A DNA stretch of 5,681 bases, taken from NCBI GenBank assembly GCA_003454605.1, contig DMKD01000305.1:1-5681 (forward strand), read 5' to 3'. The translations under genes were made by a program, and so were the position numbers. The notes under the pieces were generated by a model. That model saw nothing but the letters and a program-made list of their open reading frames with translations, made no database searches and had not been told where the DNA came from. This document shows, piece by piece, positions 1 through 5,681 of the stretch (within the stretch, counting starts at the first letter, position 1; the number at the start of each line of letters is the position of its first letter). This stretch comes from Spirochaeta sp. Its GTDB lineage: Bacteria; Spirochaetota; Spirochaetia; UBA9216.

Positions 1-1106
1 ATTTTTTCAGTTCTATAAATGATATTGAACCCTATGTCATTGCCGGAAGTCAGGAAACAGTAGAAAGCAGAAATGACGACGGTTTTTACTACCATCTCGG
101 CGTAAGGGTTAACCTCGAGGTGCTTGCCTCAAAATTGAAAAGCTCGGATATCCTCGGTGGGCAGATAGACGGGAAGGAGGGAAACATTTACCGGCTTTCT
201 GATCAGGACTCTCCCGAAAAACCAGTGTCTGCAGCTGAGATTTCCACTCCCCCGCAGAAGGCAGAAGTGGCTGAGGTTGAGGAACCGGCGCCCGCTGCTG
301 AAGCCCTTCCTAAGGCAAGTGTTGAAGAACTGAAGATTATCAGCGAATATCTGGATTCATTAACCTATATGGTTTACTTCAATGAGGAAACTGAAGCCGA
401 CCCCTTCCTCACCCGTACCGCGGTAATTTCAGCAAACCGTTATCTTGATAAGGAAGGTGCCGAATATGTTGATCTCACTCAAATAGAGAGAATCAAAGAA
501 GATCAGCAGCTTGTTTATGAAGAGGAAACCGGTGAAGCTGTAAGCATAGTGCAGTGGATAGCTCATAAGCTTAATGCTGATGTCTATATCGAACTGTCTC
601 TGAGTACGAGCACAAAGACCGAAGGCAGTAAATACTACGGCAGTGCCAATGTCAGTCTGAACAGCTTCAATGCGTCAACTGCAGAAGGTCTTGGTTCGGC
701 CGTATACCAGACTATTCCGCCGGCATTCAGCCGCATCTCCGAGAAGGATGCGTTAACGAATGCGGTATCATCAGCCGTCTATAACGGGATGAAGGCAGCA
801 GTCGCCAAGGCTGAGAATGAAGCGGCTAAAGCCGCGGCGAAAGGTTTCAAATACAGCCTTTCATTGATGAATACATCTGACTCGAAAATGATGCGTGATT
901 TTGAGAAGAAGCTTGAACGGAAGGTTCAGGCTATTAAGCGGGTTTCATATTCGCCAGAGGAAAGCACGTTTGAGGTATATCTTATTGGAGATATCGCAGA
1001 TTTAGAGGATCTAATCTATGATACAGTAGAATCCGTTCCCGGCATGGAGGGGATAATGCTTGTCATGCAGAGAGGAAACTCGATAACTTTTGATACAGGG
1101 ATGTAG
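1..1106 (+). CDS. Envelope protein with DUF6175-like C-terminal region, 5' end missing
   Basis: The frame is open from the left edge (first complete codon at 3) to TAG at 1104-1106, giving 367 visible residues. The GTG at 120 is only the first possible internal start. The 39 codons before it read as good protein (YVIAGSQETV, then GFYYHLGVRVNLEVL) continuous with what follows, so the true start lies upstream of the window. Numbering from codon 3, residues 1-55 look like the end of a small alpha/beta module of the FlgT-N/LPP20 type. Residues about 67-107 are a Pro/Ala/Glu-rich linker. Residues 115 to the end resemble DUF6175-type proteins: a strand near MVYFNEE, a helix, the segment LNADVYIELSLS, a Gly/Ser/Asn strand (YYGSANVSLNSFNAS), an Ala/Lys-rich helix and a final small alpha/beta unit. 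Any signal peptide is off-window. The family call comes from recalled pattern, not a search. The role is unknown; an envelope or periplasmic location is inferred from the neighbour, a predicted lipoprotein translated from an overlapping start. Confidence 0.72.
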   Translation, partial: FFSSINDIEPYVIAGSQETVESRNDDGFYYHLGVRVNLEVLASKLKSSDILGGQIDGKEGNIYRLSDQDSPEKPVSAAEISTPPQKAEVAEVEEPAPAAEALPKASVEELKIISEYLDSLTYMVYFNEETEADPFLTRTAVISANRYLDKEGAEYVDLTQIERIKEDQQLVYEEETGEAVSIVQWIAHKLNADVYIELSLSTSTKTEGSKYYGSANVSLNSFNASTAEGLGSAVYQTIPPAFSRISEKDALTNAVSSAVYNGMKAAVAKAENEAAKAAAKGFKYSLSLMNTSDSKMMRDFEKKLERKVQAIKRVSYSPEESTFEVYLIGDIADLEDLIYDTVESVPGMEGIMLVMQRGNSITFDTGM

Positions 1107-2563
1107 TGGTGAAAAGAAAACGTTTTCTGCCGGTAATCCTGGCAGCAGCAGTTATTTGTTCCGCATGTACCACATCGGCAGAGCTTGCTCCGGCCTGGAC
1201 GAATGCCCCGCCTGATGATAATGCCGAGTATACATACTTCTTAGGGATTGGTTCAGCCTCATCGGGCGATGAGGGCGCTGCATCAGCCGAAGCCGCCTCG
1301 CTGATTGTTGCAGATATAACCAAGTTCCTCGGAGTAAGAATAACATCTGATACTACGGCTGAAGCGAAGGACGCCTATGGTAAATTTGAATCAAGTCTGA
1401 TCTCGGTGGTGCAGGAGAAGTCTTCTGCACGGCTCAGCGGCCTGAGGATGAGTAAGCGTCATGTAGAATCAGATGAATCCGGTGTGACGGTTTATCTGCT
1501 TGCCGAATACGGTACAGCTGAGCTTAAGGCTGAAAAGATCAGACTCGCTGAGCTCTTTAAGGAAAAACAAGAGGCTATATCGGGTCCCGAGAAAGAAGGC
1601 GACAAGCTCGTTCTCGAGCTAAAGTATTACCGCTCAGCGGTTCAGTATATTGAAGCTGCTTTAGCTGCATCAAATTCAGATTTGGAGAATGCCGATCTGA
1701 AGTTTGAACGTAATATCATTAAAGCCCGTGAATCTATCGATCATCTGAAGATTGAGAACGTCTCTGCTCCTCCAGGTACCTATGTCGGAGAAGATTTTGA
1801 CCAGGATTTCAGGGTCAGACTGTCCTCAGACGGGATAAATATCGAAGGACTTCCGGTAACGGTGAGCTATAAGGAACTTCGGGAAAACGGAAGAAAGACA
1901 ATCAGGACGCATACGGTTCTGACCGACAGTGAAGGAATTGCCGCTTTCAGGCCTCCGGCCCCGGAATGGGTGGGCAATGAAAAGATAACCTTCTTTCTCG
2001 ATATGAGGGCTGTGATTGAACCGCTTGAAGAGGTTAGTTTCAAGCTTCTGCAGTATGTAGACGGCCTGGAGCAGGCGGTTAATGCAAAGCGAACATCCTT
2101 TAATTTCGAGGTTCTTTCGAAGGCTGTTGAGATCCCGACCTGTGTGATGGTGATGGATGTGGATCGAAGCGGAAACCCCCTGAATAAAACCGATACGGCC
2201 TCAGGTATTCTGTCTGAACTTTCGGATGCAGGTTTTGATGTTTTCATCCTTCCGGTTGATTACCGAATGACGGCTGTGAGCGATACCGAACTGATTGAGC
2301 TCGTTCGTGAGCAGTATGGAAATATCTATCAGCGTTTTATCTTCGGTACAGCAGAGATAAGCAGCTTTGAAGAAAGTTCGGGCTCGGTGATTGTAAAGGT
2401 TACCGGTAAGATTAAAGCAGTTGAGCTTGAATCAGGCCGTATTCTCTTTTCAGCATCCGAACAGAAGCGTGCGAGAGGCGGAAATAATTCAGCCACAATA
2501 TCAGCGGCTTTTTCCAGTCTGGGAAGAATGTACGGCGATAAACTGGTATCAGATCTACCCTGA
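1106..2563 (+). CDS. Predicted lipoprotein: LPP20-like, Ig-like and CsgG/FlgT-C-like domains
   Basis: This gene encodes 485 residues. The GTG start at 1106 shares its G with the TAG stop of the previous gene. A second GTG follows at 1109, so either may be used; a weak CAGGG lies just upstream (1096-1100). The N-terminus is a lipoprotein signal: basic VKRKR, a hydrophobic stretch 7-17, then CSAC with Cys21 as the likely lipidated residue. Position -3 is Cys, which is unusual but tolerable for loose spirochaetal lipoboxes. Residues about 28-150 resemble LPP20-like domains (PAWTN, then YFLGIGSAS, an Ala-rich helix and a beta strand VTVYLLAEY). Residues 150-215 are helical and charged. Residues about 225-305 look like an Ig-like beta domain (GLPVTVSY, then TDSEGIAAF). 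Residues 340-485 look like an alpha/beta CsgG/TolB-N/FlgT-C type region (CVMVMDVDRSG, GFDVFILPVDYR, FIFGTAEISSF, VELESGRILFSAS). The function is not known. An outer-membrane-anchored assembly or accessory factor is a guess. Domain calls are from pattern only. Confidence 0.8.
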   Translation: MVKRKRFLPVILAAAVICSACTTSAELAPAWTNAPPDDNAEYTYFLGIGSASSGDEGAASAEAASLIVADITKFLGVRITSDTTAEAKDAYGKFESSLISVVQEKSSARLSGLRMSKRHVESDESGVTVYLLAEYGTAELKAEKIRLAELFKEKQEAISGPEKEGDKLVLELKYYRSAVQYIEAALAASNSDLENADLKFERNIIKARESIDHLKIENVSAPPGTYVGEDFDQDFRVRLSSDGINIEGLPVTVSYKELRENGRKTIRTHTVLTDSEGIAAFRPPAPEWVGNEKITFFLDMRAVIEPLEEVSFKLLQYVDGLEQAVNAKRTSFNFEVLSKAVEIPTCVMVMDVDRSGNPLNKTDTASGILSELSDAGFDVFILPVDYRMTAVSDTELIELVREQYGNIYQRFIFGTAEISSFEESSGSVIVKVTGKIKAVELESGRILFSASEQKRARGGNNSATISAAFSSLGRMYGDKLVSDLP

Positions 2564-3307
2564 AAATAAACCGTTGGGATTGTTTGAGATAATTCCGATG
2601 GCTCCGGCTGCCAGCAGGCGCTGTGCTTCATCCTGGTCATCTACCGTCCATGACATAAACGGTTTGTCTCCACTCAGCATATTGAATAGATTGAAGCATC
2701 TTCTAATCTTTTTATAATGCGGTTTAAGAATATCCGCCCCTGCTATCCACCTTCCCTCGCCGTTACGAAGATACCATGGCAGCTTAGCGGCGTTGGTATA
2801 GATAATTGCAGTCGGAACATTAGAAGCTGTCTGTTTGAAATACTTTAACGGCATTGGATTGAATGAAGATACAATGCAGCGTTCTTCAAGGCCGTATTCT
2901 GAAATGAGTTTATACAGCTTGACTTCGATTCCGGTCCTTGAGGTTTTTCTGCATTTTATTTCGATATCATAGTATACTCTGCTGCCGAGAAGATCGAAAA
3001 CATCCTGAAGCAGCGGCAGTTTCTCTCCGCTGTACTTTTCACTTTTCCAGCTTCCAGCATCGAGAGTTTTAATCTCATCCCAATCAAGTTCCTCTATGAG
3101 ACCGTCGTACCCGGTTACCCTTTTTAGGTTATGGTCGTGGGTGACGACAAGCTCTCCCGACCGGCAGAGATGGATATCCAGTTCGATGCCGGGTACTGTT
3201 CTGTTCACTGCTTCTTCAAAGGCGGCCAGGGTGTTTTCGGGGGCGATACTTGAGTATCCTCTATGCGCAAAGATGTAGGGTTCTTTCTCTCCTGGGTAAA
3301 TGATCAT
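2555..3307 (-). CDS. ugpQ: Glycerophosphodiester phosphodiesterase, cytosolic UgpQ-like
   Basis: The enzyme hydrolyses glycerophosphodiesters from phospholipid turnover to sn-glycerol 3-phosphate plus an alcohol. Taken from the ATG at 3307 the protein has 250 residues, normal for short bacterial GDPDs. The family motifs are in order: HRG (15-17, with catalytic His15), PENT (23-26), IELDIH (41-46, metal ligands Glu42 and Asp44), THDH (56-59, second catalytic His57), DIEIK (114-118), SSFNP (147-151), SWTVDD (219-224) and a final GIISNNP, a variant of the common GIITDxP. The frame is open back to a GTG at 3352, but the ATG is preferred: AAGGTGAT lies 10 bases upstream of it, and it puts HRG at the usual distance from the N-terminus. 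There is no convincing signal peptide, so the protein should be cytosolic, unlike periplasmic GlpQ. Its TAG stop overlaps the 3' end of the convergent lipoprotein gene by 9 bp. The family is secure; the symbol is by similarity to UgpQ. Confidence 0.93.
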   Translation of the reverse strand: MIIYPGEKEPYIFAHRGYSSIAPENTLAAFEEAVNRTVPGIELDIHLCRSGELVVTHDHNLKRVTGYDGLIEELDWDEIKTLDAGSWKSEKYSGEKLPLLQDVFDLLGSRVYYDIEIKCRKTSRTGIEVKLYKLISEYGLEERCIVSSFNPMPLKYFKQTASNVPTAIIYTNAAKLPWYLRNGEGRWIAGADILKPHYKKIRRCFNLFNMLSGDKPFMSWTVDDQDEAQRLLAAGAIGIISNNPNGLFSG

Positions 3308-3317
3308 AGCCAAGAAT

Positions 3318-3325
3318 ATCACCTT
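3318..3325 (-). promoter_or_regulatory. Ribosome binding site that decides the GDPD start
   Basis: On the minus strand this reads AAGGTGAT, matching seven of eight bases of the GAGGTGAT stretch complementary to the 16S rRNA 3' tail. It sits 10 bases before the ATG at 3307 and favours that start over the in-frame GTG at 3352. Confidence 0.6.
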
Positions 3326-3371
3326 GTTTATTTTCACGCAATCAGTTAGCACCGATTGTCAGGCAGCCCGA

Positions 3372-3400
3372 TTGAAAAATAACACGAATTTCATTATTCT
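3372..3400 (+). promoter_or_regulatory. Candidate sigma-70-type promoter of mnmE
   Basis: TTGAAA at 3372-3377 matches five of six bases of the -35 consensus. After a 17-bp spacer, TATTCT at 3395-3400 matches four of six of the -10 consensus. Transcription would then begin around 3406-3408, at or next to the A of the mnmE ATG. The -10 match is moderate and the region is AT-rich, so this is a candidate only. Confidence 0.4.
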
Positions 3401-3407
3401 GTCATCA

Positions 3408-4802
3408 ATGAAAGAACTATCTTACAACACCGAAGATCCGATCGCAGCTCTGGCTACGGGCTGGGAAGAAAGTGCTATCGCAGTGATTAGAACGAGCGGC
3501 ACCGATGCAATTGAGCTGGCTGCCGGTGTTTTCTCGAATAAAGACGGCCTTCGCAGTGCTGAAGGCGGAACTATAGTTTACGGTTATGTTCTAGACCCGG
3601 AAACAGGAGCGCGTGTGGATGAAGTCCTCGCTGCCGTTTTCAGAGCTCCCCGCAGCTACACCGGAGAGGATTCTGTTGAGTTTTTCTGTCACGGCGGAAT
3701 CCCCGCTGTATCGGTTGTGCTTTCAGCCCTGAAAAAAGGCGGGTTCCGCGACGCTGCACCGGGAGAGTTTACGATGCGTGCCTTTGTAAACGGTAAACTG
3801 GATCTGACAAGGGCTGAGGCTGTACATGAAATTGTAACAGCTAAAACCGCCAAGGCACACTCGCTGGCGCTAAACCGCCTCTCAGGGGCGCTCGAACTTC
3901 GAATTGAGGACCTCAAGCGCCGTGTACTCGACATGCTGTCATCTGTTGAACTTCTGCTTGATTATCCTGAAGATGAACTCGACGGGCAGGCGGGGGAGTA
4001 TCCGCTTGATGTACAGGCCGTAGAAAATCTCTGTGCTGATGTTCAGCGGCTGGCGGACAGTTTTAAAGCCGGGAAGGTTTTTCGTGACGGAGTACCCGCG
4101 GCACTTGCGGGAAGAACCAATTCCGGTAAGTCGTCGCTGTTCAACCTGCTGCTTAGAGAAGACCGGGCGATTGTTTCTGAGATACATGGAACCACCCGGG
4201 ATTATATTGAGTCATGGATTACGGTAAAGGGCATTCCCCTGAGACTTTTCGATACAGCAGGGCTTCGTAATTCCGATAATCCGATTGAAGCGGAGGGAAT
4301 CAAACGAAGCGGTGAGGTTATTGCAGATGCAGGTATTATCCTTTACCTTGTTGACGCTGTCTGCGGCTTGAATGAAGAAGACAGAACCTTTCTGGACCGC
4401 CTTCAGGGTGAAGAGCGGCTTATCAGGCTGTGGAGCAAGATTGACGCCATCCCGAATGAGGGGGCATATGATGAAGATCAGGTCCCAGACGGTTTTATCC
4501 CGATAAGTTCGCTGACGGGTGAGGGCCTTGCTGAACTTGAAAAAGCCCTTGCTGAAGCGGCACTTGGTAAAAAAGGACTGGATGATACTGTCGTTATTGA
4601 TTCAATGCGTCAGCGCGATCTGCTTCAGCGTGCTGCAACGGCCCTGGACAAGACAAGGAGTGCAGCGGAAGAACAGGCTCCCCTTGATGCTGCGGCAATG
4701 GAGCTGCGTGATGCTCTCGATGCCATGGGTGAGATAACAGGAGAAGTCAGTTCGGCTGATATCCTGAATAATATTTTTTCAAATTTTTGTGTAGGAAAAT
4801 AA
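3408..4802 (+). CDS. mnmE: tRNA uridine-5-carboxymethylaminomethyl modification GTPase MnmE (TrmE)
   Basis: MnmE is a potassium-activated GTPase. With MnmG it installs the aminomethyl or carboxymethylaminomethyl group on carbon 5 of wobble uridine 34 in certain tRNAs, using a folate one-carbon unit. The 464-residue length fits the family (about 450-460). Residues 1-120 are the folate-binding dimerisation domain, with FFCHGG (92-97) and PGEFTMRAFVNGKLDL (118-133). A helical domain follows, with LDYPEDE near 184-190. The inserted G domain has G1 GRTNSGKS (235-242, Asn238 matching the K+-coordinating Asn), G2 GTTRD (261-265) and G3 DTAG (282-285). Its G4 is SKID (343-346) instead of the canonical NKxD. 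The C-terminus GEITGEVSSADIL, ending in CVGK with Cys461, is diagnostic. The frame is open back to 3300, but that part is unlike MnmE and would overlap the GDPD gene, so ATG 3408 is chosen. No Shine-Dalgarno sequence precedes it. mnmG follows one base after its TAA stop. Confidence 0.97.
   Translation: MKELSYNTEDPIAALATGWEESAIAVIRTSGTDAIELAAGVFSNKDGLRSAEGGTIVYGYVLDPETGARVDEVLAAVFRAPRSYTGEDSVEFFCHGGIPAVSVVLSALKKGGFRDAAPGEFTMRAFVNGKLDLTRAEAVHEIVTAKTAKAHSLALNRLSGALELRIEDLKRRVLDMLSSVELLLDYPEDELDGQAGEYPLDVQAVENLCADVQRLADSFKAGKVFRDGVPAALAGRTNSGKSSLFNLLLREDRAIVSEIHGTTRDYIESWITVKGIPLRLFDTAGLRNSDNPIEAEGIKRSGEVIADAGIILYLVDAVCGLNEEDRTFLDRLQGEERLIRLWSKIDAIPNEGAYDEDQVPDGFIPISSLTGEGLAELEKALAEAALGKKGLDDTVVIDSMRQRDLLQRAATALDKTRSAAEEQAPLDAAAMELRDALDAMGEITGEVSSADILNNIFSNFCVGK
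4793..4797 (+). promoter_or_regulatory. Ribosome binding site of mnmG inside the mnmE 3' end
   Basis: AGGAA lies within the last codons of mnmE (those encoding VGK), with six bases to the TTG start at 4804. It supports the TTG as the mnmG start and suggests translational coupling of the two genes. Confidence 0.6.
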
Positions 4803-4803
4803 T

Positions 4804-5681
4804 TTGAGTAAAGCAGATTTTGATGCAATTGTAATAGGCGGCGGTCACGCAGGCATAGAAGCCTCCCTGGCGCTTGCCAGGCTCGGGTTTGAAACAATGC
4901 TTATAACCCAGAGTCTTGACACTATAGGCAGGCTTTCCTGTAATCCGTCTATAGGCGGGTTGTCCAAAGGCAATATTGTCCGTGAGATTGACGCCCTCGG
5001 CGGTGAGATGGGAAGGCTGATAGATGCTGCGATGATACAGTTCAGGATTCTGAATCAGAGACGCGGTCCGGCCGTCCAGGCTCCCCGCGCTCAGGCTGAT
5101 AAATTTCTGTACAATAAACTCGCGAAAGAAACGGTAGAAAACCAGAAAAATCTTCAGCCTTTTCAGGATACGGTTACCGATTTCATCCTCGATGATGACG
5201 GACGTGTGATTAAGGGCGTCGTTACCGAGCGCGGAAGACGTTTTACAGCCCGTACGGTTGTGATGACAACCGGAACCTTCATGGAGGGGAAGATCTTCAT
5301 CGGCGATTATGAATCCCCCTCGGGGCGTATCGGCGAACCCGCGGCAATCGGGCTTGGAACCTCGCTGAGGCGGTTGGGATTCAGGGTGGCCAGACTTAAA
5401 ACCGGGACACCGGCCAGGGTTTCATCCGCCTCAATAGACTACAGTCGAATGGAAGAGCAGCCCGGCGACCCGGAAATAATCCCGTTCTCATTCGCAAATG
5501 ACGCAGTAGACAGGCCGCAGGTGCCGTGTTGGATAACCTATACGAATGAAAAAACTCATGAGATTATCAGGGCAAACATGGATAAATCTCCCCTCTACGG
5601 AGGAAAGATAGTCGGTACCGGCCCGCGTTACTGCCCGTCCATCGAGGACAAGGTTGTAAGATTCCCAGACCGGGATCGTCA
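4804..5681 (+). CDS. mnmG: tRNA uridine-5-carboxymethylaminomethyl modification enzyme MnmG (GidA), 3' end missing
   Basis: MnmG is the FAD- and NADH-dependent partner of MnmE in forming the wobble U34 modification. The window holds 292 complete codons of about 620-630 expected and ends mid-gene without a stop. The start is TTG at 4804: the FAD-binding Rossmann motif GGGHAGIEAS is at residues 12-21, and the first in-frame ATG (residue 32) would remove it. Further family signatures are SCNPSIGGLSKG (45-56), EIDALGGEMG (61-70), the FRILN-RRGPAVQAPRAQADK region (80-100), TTGTF (155-159) and LKTGTPAR (198-205). PCWITYTNEKTH (241-252) contains Cys242, and GPRYCPSIEDK (273-283) contains Cys277. These match the two conserved functional cysteines of E. 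coli MnmG (Cys245 and Cys277). It is separated from the mnmE stop by one base, so the two genes form an operon. The reading frame is intact throughout. Confidence 0.97.
   Translation, partial: MSKADFDAIVIGGGHAGIEASLALARLGFETMLITQSLDTIGRLSCNPSIGGLSKGNIVREIDALGGEMGRLIDAAMIQFRILNQRRGPAVQAPRAQADKFLYNKLAKETVENQKNLQPFQDTVTDFILDDDGRVIKGVVTERGRRFTARTVVMTTGTFMEGKIFIGDYESPSGRIGEPAAIGLGTSLRRLGFRVARLKTGTPARVSSASIDYSRMEEQPGDPEIIPFSFANDAVDRPQVPCWITYTNEKTHEIIRANMDKSPLYGGKIVGTGPRYCPSIEDKVVRFPDRDR

Larger units (their letters stand above)
3308..3407. promoter_or_regulatory. Divergent intergenic region between the GDPD gene and mnmE
   Basis: This is the only real intergenic space in the window (100 bp) and must carry the 5' signals of both diverging genes. 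The mnmE-side promoter candidate is listed separately. For the GDPD direction the best -35-like string is CTGACA (complement of 3357-3362), but no matching -10 lies at 16-18 bp, so that promoter is unresolved. CCGATTG occurs twice (3352-3358 and 3368-3374), and CAATC at 3339-3343 faces it in inverted orientation. These could be regulator half-sites or chance. Confidence 0.5.

Noticed and set aside
120..122. GTG at 120 as the start of the first gene
   Set aside because: The frame is open and protein-like back to the left window edge, so this is an internal codon of a gene that begins outside the window.
822..835. Perfect 6-bp inverted repeat GCGGCT-AA-AGCCGC
   Set aside because: It lies in an Ala/Lys-rich helix-coding stretch and is explained by repeated Ala codons. 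A two-base loop and no T-run make it a poor terminator or regulatory hairpin.
1867..2640. Minus-strand and alternate-frame open frames inside the lipoprotein gene and across its 3' end
   Set aside because: They have no recognisable protein features and are shadows of the well-supported coding frames.
3308..3352. Longer GDPD start at GTG 3352
   Set aside because: It adds 15 unconserved residues, whereas ATG 3307 has a ribosome binding site and the normal distance to the HRG motif.
3300..3407. N-terminal extension of MnmE by 36 residues to ATG 3300
   Set aside because: The extra residues have no similarity to MnmE, which starts just before the TEDPIAALAT-type segment, and they would overlap the start of the divergent GDPD gene. 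The 464-residue form from 3408 fits the family.
4866..4881. Hairpin CCTGGC-GCTT-GCCAGG early in mnmG
   Set aside because: It is stable-looking but falls in conserved codons of the Rossmann helix and is not followed by a T-run, so there is no basis to call an attenuator or terminator.
3689..4897. Several 60-90 codon open frames opposite to or out of frame with mnmE and mnmG
   Set aside because: mnmE and mnmG are unmistakable over this whole stretch; the alternatives look like random translations rich in Arg, Ser and Leu.

Overview
The window is ordinary bacterial chromosome at roughly 48% G+C. It is almost fully coding, with five genes, two of them cut by the window edges. I saw no RNA gene, mobile element, CRISPR array or long repeat. 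The best guess for the host is a free-living spirochaete (Spirochaetota). This is an inference from the two envelope proteins at the left, whose style (LPP20/FlgT/DUF6175-like pieces, loose lipobox) I associate with spirochaetes, and from the adjacent mnmE-mnmG pair. That pair also occurs in Borrelia and many unrelated bacteria, so the assignment is soft.

Left part (1-2563, + strand): two genes of poorly characterised envelope proteins whose stop and start overlap as TAGTG. The first (5' end missing) ends at 1106. It has an N-terminal module, a Pro/Ala/Glu-rich linker and a large DUF6175-like C-terminal region. The second (1106-2563) is a predicted 485-residue lipoprotein with an LPP20-like domain, an Ig-like beta domain and a C-terminal region that looks like the CsgG/FlgT-C type of fold. 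They are probably co-translated and work together at the cell envelope. Their exact function cannot be read from sequence.

Middle (2555-3307, - strand): a cytosolic glycerophosphodiester phosphodiesterase (UgpQ-like). Its 3' end overlaps the 3' end of the lipoprotein gene by 9 bp, tail to tail. A 100-bp divergent intergenic region (3308-3407) separates it from mnmE and must hold the promoter(s) for both directions.

Right part (3408-5681, + strand): mnmE (trmE) followed after one base by mnmG (gidA), which runs off the window. The two products form the MnmEG complex, which modifies uridine 34 in the anticodon wobble position of a subset of tRNAs. mnmG starts at a TTG codon, with its ribosome binding site inside the last codons of mnmE. 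mnmE itself has no visible Shine-Dalgarno sequence, and a plausible promoter lies so close that the mRNA may be leaderless.

I do not see strong evidence for a new defence or mobile system. The most interesting material is the uncharacterised envelope-protein pair. Next come the non-canonical G4 motif (SKID) of MnmE and the compact gene junctions.
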